Numbered from the stretch's first letter, positions 1 to 5,176 are shown. The stretch: 5,243 nt of DNA from Planctomycetota bacterium (GCA_017303565.1 JAFLCM010000203.1:1-5243), one strand, 5' to 3'. A program made the numbers and translations. Notes: generated by a model from the sequence alone, not told the origin.

Positions 1-78
1 CGCATGGGCGCTCAGGCTGAGCGCCGCACCGGCCAGGACCGCGAGCGCAGCGGCATTGAGACGGGCTCGTTGATCCAC
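1..78 (-). CDS. N-terminus of a secreted protein (signal peptide only, cut by window edge)
   Basis: Reading the minus strand from a GTG at 78-76, 26 codons stay open to the window edge and give a typical Sec signal peptide. It has a short charged start (MDQRARLN), a hydrophobic core (AAALAVLAGAALSLS) and an AHA end that fits signal peptidase I cleavage (A-x-A). A strong Shine-Dalgarno, GGAGGG on the minus strand (positions 93-88), lies about 9-10 nt before the GTG, which supports this start over any other nearby. The mature protein lies outside the window, so its function cannot be stated. The gene is divergent from the large gene at 320 and shares its upstream region. Signal peptide and ribosome binding site are seen directly; export is inferred from them. 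Confidence 0.72.
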   Translation of the reverse strand, partial: MDQRARLNAAALAVLAGAALSLSAHA

Positions 79-107
79 GACGGGGCGCCCTCCACGCTGA
101 AGAGAGT

Positions 108-137
108 TTGACGGCGAACGCGCGACGAATCTACGAC
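108..137 (+). promoter_or_regulatory. Weak candidate promoter for the 320-3022 gene
   Basis: TTGACG (108-113, five of six matches to the sigma-70 -35) is followed after 18 nt by TACGAC (132-137, three of six, including the initial TA). It overlaps the leftward candidate at 128-156, so the two would be back to back. Transcription would start near 144 and give a leader of about 175 nt containing the inverted repeat and the two hairpins described below. A second TTGACG at 226-231 has no acceptable -10 behind it. Confidence 0.22.
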
Positions 138-156
138 TCCGCGCGCACCGACGCAA
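128..156 (-). promoter_or_regulatory. Candidate promoter of the leftward secreted-protein gene
   Basis: On the minus strand TTGCGT (156-151) is followed after exactly 17 nt by TAGATT (133-128). This matches the sigma-70 consensus at three of six positions in the -35 and four of six in the -10. Transcription would start near 121 and leave a leader of about 40 nt before the GTG at 78. In DNA this GC-rich an A/T-containing hexamer at good spacing is noteworthy, but planctomycete promoters are poorly characterised, so this is only a candidate. Confidence 0.3.
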
Positions 157-180
157 AGCGCGAAACCCGGACACGTCGTC

Positions 181-199
181 GTTGAGCCGCAGTCTCAAC
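181..199. repeat. Inverted repeat GTTGAG-N7-CTCAAC in the divergent intergenic region
   Basis: GTTGAG (181-186) and CTCAAC (194-199) are perfect reverse complements separated by 7 nt. The dyad sits midway between the two divergent genes. It could be a regulator binding site or, if transcribed, a small hairpin. A 6-bp arm can arise by chance, so the role is open. Confidence 0.35.
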
Positions 200-263
200 C
201 GCGAGACACCCCGGGAATGCGCCGCTTGACGCCAACCATCCCTTCGGTGAATCTCGAACCCGT

Positions 264-284
264 GCCCCTTCGCCGGGGCGTTTT
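264..284 (+). terminator. Terminator-like hairpin with T4 tract in the leader of the large gene
   Basis: GCCCC (264-268) pairs with GGGGC (275-279) around a 6-nt loop (ttcgcc). Flanking T-G and G-T wobbles could lengthen the stem by up to two pairs. The stem is followed at once by G and TTTT (281-284), the layout of a short Rho-independent terminator. It lies 35 nt before the ATG at 320 and reads in the same direction, so it would act as an attenuator or as insulation from upstream transcription. No gene ends just upstream on this strand, which favours the leader role. The stem is short and the T tract is only four long, so confidence is moderate to low. Confidence 0.35.
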
Positions 285-291
285 CCCGTGG

Positions 292-313
292 AGCCGCTCA
301 GGCGGCTGCGAGG
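292..313 (+). promoter_or_regulatory. Stem-loop abutting the Shine-Dalgarno of the large gene
   Basis: AGCCGC (292-297) pairs perfectly with GCGGCT (302-307) around the tetraloop TCAG. Two nucleotides later comes the Shine-Dalgarno GAGG (310-313), which is 6 nt before the ATG at 320 and fixes that start. A stable GC stem this close to the ribosome site can modulate translation. The pairing is seen in the sequence; a regulatory effect is inference. Confidence 0.4.
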
Positions 314-319
314 TGCGAT

Positions 320-3022
320 ATGCCCATGCGCTCCGGCCCGACGTCGCCAGCCCGTGCCCCTCGTCCGCCGCGGCTCGAGCCGCTCGAAGCACGCGAACTG
401 CTCAGCGCCCTTCCCGGCCCGGGCACCGCGCTCTCGCTCGCCGAGATCAAGGGCGTTGTGAGCCAAGTGATCGCGTGCGCCCGTCAGGTCGGCGTCAACG
501 CCACCATCGCGCTCGTCGACCGCGAGGGCAACATCCTCACCATGGTCCGCATGAACGAGGCCGCTCTCCGCCCCGCGCAGGTCCAGTCCACCATCGGCGA
601 GGGCGGCGTCGGCGGGCTGGAGGGCATCTCGCTCCCAGCCAGCATCTTCGCCGGGAGCAAGGCCGGCACCGCCGCGTTCCTTTCCACCAGCGGCAACGCC
701 TTCAGCACCCGCACCGCCGGTTTCATCATCCAGAAGAACTTCCCCGGCAACGTCCGCAACCAGCCGGGCGGGCCGCTGTTCGGCGTACAGCTCTCGAGCC
801 TGCCCACCAGCGACCTGATGCGCCTGCCCATCGGCCTCGCGGGCGACCCCGGCGGCCTGCCGCTCTACCGCAACGGGCAGGTGGTCGCGGGCGTCGGCGT
901 CGAGTTCGATGGGGTGTATGGTGCCCCGCCCAGCCGTCCCGGGCAGAGCGCGTTCTCCGAGGAAGAGTTCGTCGCCGCCGCAGCGCTCACCGGCTTCGCC
1001 CCGCCGTCCAACATCCGGGCGGACAACATCCTCGTCGGCGGGATCCGCTTCGCCTTCATGAACACCGGGATTCCTTCCCTCGCGGACCTCGGTTCCATCC
1101 CTGATTTCGACGCGCTCGTCGCCGGCGGCCAGCTGCGCGTGCTCGCCGCCCCGGCCGAAAGCCCCGCCACCATCTTCACGAACGCCACGCTCGGCGCCAT
1201 CCCCGGCGACACCGTCTTCGGCTTCCAGCAGGGCTATGTCGAGGGCTACGCGGTCCGCGGCGGCGACGCCTTTGTCGTCCAGCCCACCGCGGCCCTGCAG
1301 CGCACCCTCTCGCGGATCGACATCGCCACCGGCGCGACCACCGTCCCCGTGACGATCACAGGAGTCGGCGCGGGCCAACTGCCCGCCGGGCACCGCGTCG
1401 CGTCCATCGCGCTCGACGACCGCGCCACCGCCGATGCCGCCGACGACCTGATCTACGTCTCCAACGGGCAGACCGGGCAGTTGCACGTCGTGAGCGCCGC
1501 CACCGGCGCGGCGACCGGCTCGACGCTGCTCGGCTCCGTGGGCGATTCGATCGCGCTGAAGGACGCGCAGGTGATCCGCACCGGCCTCGGCGCGTTCCTG
1601 GTGGGGATCAGCGAACGCTCGGGCAACCTCGTCAGGTTCGACACCACGCAGTTCGGCGCGGCCTCGGTCGCCGCCACCAACCTCACGCCGGTCTCGACGA
1701 CGACCATCGACTCGTTCGCGTTCGGCGAGGCCGGGCTGTTCGCCGTGCGGGCGGGGCCCCAGGGCGTGCTCAGCGCCAAGCGTGAACTTGTCACCGTCGC
1801 GCTCGACGGCTCCGGCTCCACGCTCATCGCGGATATCTCCAACAACGGGCCGAACGAGGGCTCCATCAGCCAGCCCGTCCCGGTGTTGGTCTACGACAAC
1901 GCCGGCACCGCGGGCACCGCAGACGACACGCTCATCGCCCAGAACTCCACCCGCGGCCGCCAGTTCCGCATGGCGGTCGCCACCGCCGCCATCGGCGCTG
2001 CCCCCGTCGAGATCGTCACCCCTGAGTTCGTGCTCACCACCGGGCGTGCCGGGCCGAACGCCACCGTGGTCGGCGTCTCCGAACTCACCCGCCAGTTGCA
2101 GCGGATCACGGTCGCCAACCCCGCCAGCGCCGCGAACCTCTTCTCGCTCACGGGCGTGAACGCCACCAGCCTCACGCGCGGCGGCGTCGACGCCGGCGGC
2201 AACGTGGTGCTCTCGCCCGCCGAGGTGCAGACCGTCCTGACGCAGGCGCACCGCGAGAACTCGCGCCTCCGCGCCGCCATCCGCCGCGACCGCCCGCAGG
2301 TATCGCAGGTGACCGTCAGCGTCTGCGACGTGCAGGGCAACCTGCTCGGGGTCTTCCGCACGCCCGATGCCCCGGTGTTCGGCTTCGACGTGTCGCTGCA
2401 GAAGGCCCGCAGCGCCGCGTTCCTCTCGCGGACCGACGCCGGCTCCATCCTCCGCACCGCCGAGGGGGGCATCTACGCCAAGTACGCCGACGCGTCCCTC
2501 GCGATCGGGCTGCCGCTCGACGGCGGAGTCGCACTCTCCGAGCGCGCCATCGGCTTTGTCGCCCGCCCCTCGCTGCCGGACGGCATCGACTTCTCCAACC
2601 CCGGGCCCTTCAGCGCCCTCGCGCCGGACGTCTTCAGCCCCTTCAACACCGGCCTGCAGACGCAGCTCATCATGCCCAACATCTTCCGCTATGCCTTCGA
2701 GTTCCTCAGCGTGAGCGAGGCCGACGCCGTGCGGCTCTTCAACCGGGGCCTGATCGGCGGCGGCCCGGTCACCGCCTCGTTCCCGCTTCAGAACGGCCTG
2801 CAGATCTTCCCCGGCGCGGTCCCGCTCTACAAGAACGGCGCGCTCGTGGGCGCCGTTGGCGTCTCGGGCGATGGCATCGAACAGGACGACTCCGTTTCGT
2901 TCTACGGCGCTCGCGGCTTCCAGCAGTTCGGCGACGTCAAGCGCGCCGACAAGGTCCGGATTACCCAGAAACTCCGCTTGCCGTACATCAAGTTCCCGCG
3001 CCGTCCCGGCGGCGGCTTCTGA
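320..3022 (+). CDS. Planctomycete exported protein with two HbpS/GlcG-like (DUF336) segments around a beta-rich middle
   Basis: A 900-residue protein. The ATG at 320 is preceded by GAGG at 6-nt spacing. A Pro/Arg-rich N-terminus leads into LEPLEARELLSA (residues 19-30), the LEPR-XLL type motif of exported planctomycete proteins; there is no ordinary hydrophobic signal peptide. Residues about 36-200 resemble the HbpS/GlcG-like family (Pfam PF03928, DUF336; some members bind haem). They start with LSLAEIK and continue with IALVDREGNIL (63-73), a KAGTAAFLS element (114-122) and GGLPLYRNG (178-186). The same order recurs at 631-857: LSPAEVQ, VSVCDVQGNLL (666-676), KARSAAFLS (695-703), VPLYKNG (834-840) and GVSGDGIEQDD (847-857). 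Between them, about 270-625 is rich in short beta-strand and turn patterns (e.g. LIYVSNGQTGQLHVV) and looks propeller-like. Family members are usually single domains of about 140 residues, so this is a large duplicated form. The last 30 residues are rich in Lys/Arg. Haem binding is family knowledge only and is not shown here; the ligand is unknown. Confidence 0.8.
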   Translation: MPMRSGPTSPARAPRPPRLEPLEARELLSALPGPGTALSLAEIKGVVSQVIACARQVGVNATIALVDREGNILTMVRMNEAALRPAQVQSTIGEGGVGGLEGISLPASIFAGSKAGTAAFLSTSGNAFSTRTAGFIIQKNFPGNVRNQPGGPLFGVQLSSLPTSDLMRLPIGLAGDPGGLPLYRNGQVVAGVGVEFDGVYGAPPSRPGQSAFSEEEFVAAAALTGFAPPSNIRADNILVGGIRFAFMNTGIPSLADLGSIPDFDALVAGGQLRVLAAPAESPATIFTNATLGAIPGDTVFGFQQGYVEGYAVRGGDAFVVQPTAALQRTLSRIDIATGATTVPVTITGVGAGQLPAGHRVASIALDDRATADAADDLIYVSNGQTGQLHVVSAATGAATGSTLLGSVGDSIALKDAQVIRTGLGAFLVGISERSGNLVRFDTTQFGAASVAATNLTPVSTTTIDSFAFGEAGLFAVRAGPQGVLSAKRELVTVALDGSGSTLIADISNNGPNEGSISQPVPVLVYDNAGTAGTADDTLIAQNSTRGRQFRMAVATAAIGAAPVEIVTPEFVLTTGRAGPNATVVGVSELTRQLQRITVANPASAANLFSLTGVNATSLTRGGVDAGGNVVLSPAEVQTVLTQAHRENSRLRAAIRRDRPQVSQVTVSVCDVQGNLLGVFRTPDAPVFGFDVSLQKARSAAFLSRTDAGSILRTAEGGIYAKYADASLAIGLPLDGGVALSERAIGFVARPSLPDGIDFSNPGPFSALAPDVFSPFNTGLQTQLIMPNIFRYAFEFLSVSEADAVRLFNRGLIGGGPVTASFPLQNGLQIFPGAVPLYKNGALVGAVGVSGDGIEQDDSVSFYGARGFQQFGDVKRADKVRITQKLRLPYIKFPRRPGGGF

Positions 3023-3059
3023 CGCCCGCCGACGACCCCCGGGCGTACCCTTCCGCCCG
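3022..3059 (+). promoter_or_regulatory. Two mutually exclusive hairpins between the large gene and the DUF2752 gene
   Basis: ACGCCCG (3022-3028, beginning at the last base of the stop codon) is perfectly complementary to CGGGCGT (3040-3046) across an 11-nt loop. The inner six bases of the same right arm, CGGGCG (3040-3045), are also perfectly complementary to CGCCCG (3054-3059), whose last base is the first base of the GTG start at 3059. Only one stem can form at a time, and the second would sequester the start. There is no T tract, so this is not a standard intrinsic terminator. A link between termination of the first gene and initiation of the second is inference. Confidence 0.35.
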
Positions 3060-3517
3060 TGACCGCGCTCGCCAAGACATCCCGCTCAGGGCCGCGGCGT
3101 CTCTCGTTCGCGCCACGCTTCTGGTCGGGCGTCCTGGCCGTGGCCCTGCTCGCGGTCCTGTTCGCTTCCGCGTGGATGACCCCGTCGGCCCGAGGCCACG
3201 GCACCCACGAACAGTTGGGCCTGGTCGCCTGCTCCTGGGTGCAACTGACCGGGAAGCCCTGCCCCACCTGCGGCATGACCACCGCCTTCGCCCACGCCGC
3301 CCACGCCGACCTGCTCTCCGCCGCCCGCACCCAGCCCATGGGGGCGCTGCTGAGCCTGGTGACCGCGGCGGGGTTCTGGATAGCCCTGCACGCGGCGGTC
3401 TTCGGCTCGCGGGTCGGGAGCGTGGTTTCCGGGATCATGAAGCCCTGGGTGTGGTGGCTGCTCGGGGCGGCGCTGGTCGGCTCATGGCTCTATAAGATGG
3501 CGGTGTGGCAGGGATAG
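3059..3517 (+). CDS. DUF2752 family small membrane protein
   Basis: A 152-residue protein read from a GTG. No clear Shine-Dalgarno precedes it, and no other start gives the whole first helix a better context, so translation may depend on the gene 36 bp upstream. The signature is C68-P-T-C71-G-M-T-T with a further Cys at 58 (VACSWVQLTGKPCPTCGMTT, 56-75). This CPxCGxT pattern is the hallmark of the DUF2752 family (Pfam PF10825). Three hydrophobic segments are likely to span the membrane: about 22-40, 94-115 and 130-149, with Trp-rich stretches in the last. The N-terminus is basic, which suggests it stays in the cytoplasm. The biochemical role of the family is not established; the CxxC could bind metal or be redox active, which is speculation. 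Family assignment is confident, function unknown. Confidence 0.85.
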   Translation: MTALAKTSRSGPRRLSFAPRFWSGVLAVALLAVLFASAWMTPSARGHGTHEQLGLVACSWVQLTGKPCPTCGMTTAFAHAAHADLLSAARTQPMGALLSLVTAAGFWIALHAAVFGSRVGSVVSGIMKPWVWWLLGAALVGSWLYKMAVWQG

Positions 3518-3604
3518 CCCGTTCGGGCCGCGCCCGGGCGGAACCGCTCCGCTCCCGGGGCGTCGGAGAGGGCTGGTCGGACGTTGCCAAACACGAGGTG
3601 CCGG
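3518..3604. other. GC-rich intergenic spacer with short dyads
   Basis: The 87-bp gap after the DUF2752 gene contains CGGGC-CGC-GCCCG (3524-3536), a 5-bp stem with a 3-nt loop beginning 7 nt after the stop. It overlaps a perfect 10-bp palindrome, CGCCCGGGCG (3531-3540). No T tract follows, so termination is not supported. No convincing promoter was seen, and the lipoprotein genes downstream may be read through from upstream. Dyads of this kind are common in DNA this GC-rich. Confidence 0.25.
3595..3600 (+). promoter_or_regulatory. Shine-Dalgarno GAGGTG that decides the TTG start at 3605
   Basis: GAGGTG is a six-base match to the anti-Shine-Dalgarno and ends 4 nt before the TTG at 3605. The alternative TTG at 3584 has only GGAG/GAGG at 12-15 nt, too far for efficient initiation. 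The ATG at 3629 has a weaker AAGGCGG just upstream. The 3605 start also keeps the arginine cluster in the signal peptide. Confidence 0.55.
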
Positions 3605-4288
3605 TTGATCGATCGCCGAAGGCGGTTCATGAAGGTGGTGGGGGGGGGGCTGCTCGCGGCGTCGGCGCTGGCGTGCGCGGGGTGCCAGGCCGTCGCGCTC
3701 GCCGGCGTCATGGCCGACACGTTCGAGAAGACCGGGACCAAGACGGTCTACCCCGAGTACGAGCGGCTTCATGGCAAGACCTTCGCGGTTGTGATCGCCG
3801 CCGATCGCGTGATGCAGGGCAACGACCCTAGGGCCGTGACGCGGATCACCAACGCGATCACCCGCAAACTCGTCCAGAACAAGGACTTGCACGGCGCCGC
3901 CGGCTTCGTCCCCGGCACCAAGGTGATGGAGCTGCAGTACAGCAAGCCCCGCTGGTCCACCTGGTCCTACGGGAAACTCGCCGACGAGTTCGGCGTGGAC
4001 CGCCTGATCGTCATCGACCTGCAGGAGTACCGCCTGAGCGAGCCGGGCAACGCATACCTCTGGAGCGGCGCGGTCGTGGGCAAGGTCGGCGTCGTCGAGG
4101 CCGACGAGATCAACCCCGACGAGTTCGTCTTCACCAAAGAGATCCGCGTGACCTTCCCCGACGAGTCGGGCGTCACCACCTCCGCGATCAACCGGGCCAC
4201 CGTCTCGGCCAACCTTGAAGAACGCTTCAGCGACCGCGTGGCCTGGCTGTTCTTCAAGCACGAAGAGCCGAACATGATCAAGTACTGA
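3605..4288 (+). CDS. Predicted lipoprotein with Tat-like signal; paralogue of the next gene
   Basis: A 227-residue protein read from TTG at 3605 (alternatives: TTG 3584, ATG 3629). The N-terminus MIDRRRRFMK fits the twin-arginine pattern RRxF(L/M)K. A hydrophobic stretch (VVGGGLLAASALA) follows, then C24-A-G-C27; C27 (after CAG) or C24 would be the lipidated residue. The mature part has TVYPEYERL (47-55), a strand KTFAVVI (58-64), a helical segment ITNAITRKLVQN, then YGKLADEFGVDRLIVIDLQEY (122-142), and a last helix NLEERFSDRVAWLFFKHE (203-220). A strand/helix start, then a '(G)-x-(D/E)-x-(hydrophobic)4' strand and a final amphipathic helix resemble periplasmic lipoproteins of the CsgG/LpoB/TolB-like fold; that is weak inference. 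It has the same layout as the gene at 4301, 12 bp downstream. A ten-G run lies inside the signal-peptide codons. I do not recognise the family. Confidence 0.82.
   Translation: MIDRRRRFMKVVGGGLLAASALACAGCQAVALAGVMADTFEKTGTKTVYPEYERLHGKTFAVVIAADRVMQGNDPRAVTRITNAITRKLVQNKDLHGAAGFVPGTKVMELQYSKPRWSTWSYGKLADEFGVDRLIVIDLQEYRLSEPGNAYLWSGAVVGKVGVVEADEINPDEFVFTKEIRVTFPDESGVTTSAINRATVSANLEERFSDRVAWLFFKHEEPNMIKY
3640..3649 (+). repeat. Ten-G homopolymer within the lipoprotein signal-peptide codons
   Basis: Ten consecutive G residues encode the end of V12 and G13-G15 of the 3605-4288 product. A gain or loss of one base would shift the frame right after translation starts. Such runs are hotspots for polymerase slippage in cells and for sequencing error. 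The frame is intact here, which supports the length shown. Confidence 0.9.
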
Positions 4289-4300
4289 TCGGAGCCGCGC

Positions 4301-4966
4301 GTGAGCAAGAAGGTCATCCGTCGAACCCGCCTCGCGCTCCTGGGCGCGGGCGCTCTGCTGCTCGCGGGCTGCAACATCGGCGTCCCGGTCATGTACGCCA
4401 TCACCGGCCCGCCCAAGATCCCCGCTCTTTACGAGATCGACGGCTCGCGACCCACCGTGATCCTCATCGACGACCCGCGCAGCCGCGTCCCCCGCCGCGA
4501 ACTCCGCCTGCTCATCGGCCAGACCGCCGACGAGACGCTGCTGAAGGCCAAGGCGATCGAGAACGGGAAACTCATCGGCTCTCGCAGCGCCCTCTCCGCC
4601 GCCACCAGCAGCGCCGCCAGCCAGACGCTGAGCATCGTCGACGTCGGGCGCCGCGTCGGCGCCGAGGTGGTCGTCTACGCCGAGGTCACCGACTGGCGCT
4701 TCGCTCTCGGCCCGGAGGGCGTCGCCCCGTCGGTTGCCCTGAGCGTGAGCATCTTCGACACGCTCGCGAACCAACGCCTCTGGCCCGAAGAAGGCGGGCA
4801 AGTCATGGTCACCTCGCTCCCCGCCGAGGCGGGCTTCAAGTCCGGCGACCGCCCGGTGCTCGAGCGGGCCCTCGCCAAGGAGGCCGGCCTCCGCCTCGGC
4901 CAGATGTTCTTCGAGCACGCCAAGGACCAGCTCCAGAACCGGCGCGTGGACAAACTCGGCGGTTGA
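4301..4966 (+). CDS. Predicted lipoprotein; paralogue of the preceding gene
   Basis: A 221-residue protein read from GTG, with Shine-Dalgarno GGAG (4291-4294) 6 nt before it. The signal is basic (SKKVIRRTR) then hydrophobic and ends in a classic lipobox, L-A-G-C24. Asn at +2 would not act as an inner-membrane retention signal under the enterobacterial rule, which may not hold here. The mature part has ALYEIDGSRPTVILIDDP (42-59), a helix around QTADETLLKAKAI (74-86), an Ala/Ser-rich stretch (96-107), VGRRVGAEVVVYAEVTDW (115-132) and a C-terminal helix (186-208) ending LGQMFFEHAKD. Each block has a counterpart in the same order in the 3605-4288 product, most clearly LIVIDLQEYRL versus VVVYAEVTDWRF and AWLFFKHE versus GQMFFEHA. 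The two genes are 12 bp apart and surely one operon. The family is unrecognised; a CsgG/TolB-like fold and a joint envelope complex are inference. Confidence 0.85.
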   Translation: MSKKVIRRTRLALLGAGALLLAGCNIGVPVMYAITGPPKIPALYEIDGSRPTVILIDDPRSRVPRRELRLLIGQTADETLLKAKAIENGKLIGSRSALSAATSSAASQTLSIVDVGRRVGAEVVVYAEVTDWRFALGPEGVAPSVALSVSIFDTLANQRLWPEEGGQVMVTSLPAEAGFKSGDRPVLERALAKEAGLRLGQMFFEHAKDQLQNRRVDKLGG

Positions 4967-4995
4967 GCGTTTCACCTCGCCCGTAGAACCCGATA

Positions 4996-5007
4996 AAACG
5001 ATCGTTT
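4996..5007. promoter_or_regulatory. Perfect 12-bp palindrome AAACGATCGTTT, possible operator
   Basis: AAACGATCGTTT is its own reverse complement, centred between 5001 and 5002, 29 nt after the stop of the second lipoprotein gene. It is an unusually A/T-containing island in very GC-rich DNA. A symmetric site of this length suits a dimeric regulator acting on the gene at 5189. It is too short with no loop to be a good hairpin. No regulator is identified. Confidence 0.4.
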
Positions 5008-5013
5008 GAGGGA

Positions 5014-5040
5014 GAATCCCGGCTCTTTTCGGGATGATTC
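5014..5040 (+). terminator. Stem-loop after the lipoprotein operon, possible terminator without T tract
   Basis: ATCCCG (5016-5021) pairs with CGGGAT (5030-5035) around an 8-nt loop that itself contains TTTT. The stem can grow to eight pairs (GAATCCCG) by bulging three bases on the right arm so that TTC (5038-5040) pairs too. It lies about 50 nt past the stop at 4966. No T run follows on either strand, so intrinsic termination is uncertain; it may only stabilise a transcript end. Confidence 0.3.
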
Positions 5041-5051
5041 CGCCGCCACTC

Positions 5052-5080
5052 TTGGCGCTCGCCCCGCGTCCAAGTACGGT
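5052..5080 (+). promoter_or_regulatory. Candidate promoter of the gene starting at 5189
   Basis: TTGGCG (5052-5057, four of six -35 matches) and TACGGT (5075-5080, TA at the front and T at the end of the -10) are separated by exactly 17 nt. Transcription would start near 5087 and give a leader of about 100 nt that includes the 14-bp tandem repeat. Spacing is ideal but the -10 is weak. Confidence 0.3.
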
Positions 5081-5148
5081 CGATAGGCAGCGGGCCGCGC
5101 CCGCACAGGCTCGATCCGCTCCGCCGCGTGCGCGAACCACGGCGCACC

Positions 5149-5176
5149 CATTCCTTGAGAGACATTCCTTTAGAGA
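5149..5176 (+). repeat. Two tandem 14-bp repeats running into a Shine-Dalgarno
   Basis: CATTCCTTGAGAGA (5149-5162) is followed directly by CATTCCTTTAGAGA (5163-5176), differing at one of 14 positions. The second copy continues straight into GAGG (5177-5180), the ribosome binding site of the gene at 5189. Each unit ends in a purine run that resembles a weak Shine-Dalgarno. The repeat is clear in the sequence; its role is unknown. Confidence 0.75.

Noticed and set aside
119..145. CGCGCG at 119-124 and 140-145 as a functional inverted repeat
   Set aside because: Each arm is self-complementary simple sequence expected often at this GC content, with a 15-nt gap and no supporting context.
226..254. 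TTGACG at 226-231 as a -35 element for the large gene
   Set aside because: The hexamers at 16-18 nt downstream (TGAATC, GAATCT, AATCTC) do not resemble a -10 element.
217..1104. A 295-codon plus-strand frame overlapping the start of the large gene
   Set aside because: The product is Arg/Pro/His-rich and lacks any recognisable motif. The overlapping frame from 320 carries the LEPR-XLL type motif and the DUF336-like elements.
131..2251. A 706-codon open frame on the minus strand opposite the large gene
   Set aside because: Its translation is low-complexity Gly/Ala/Arg/Asp/Glu sequence with no domain, typical of the antisense frame of a high-GC gene. The plus-strand frame has clear family motifs and a good ribosome site.
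4301..4966. Assigning either lipoprotein to CsgG or LpoB by name
   Set aside because: Only the order of predicted strands and helices is suggestive. No diagnostic motif is visible, so a family name would be over-reach without a profile search.
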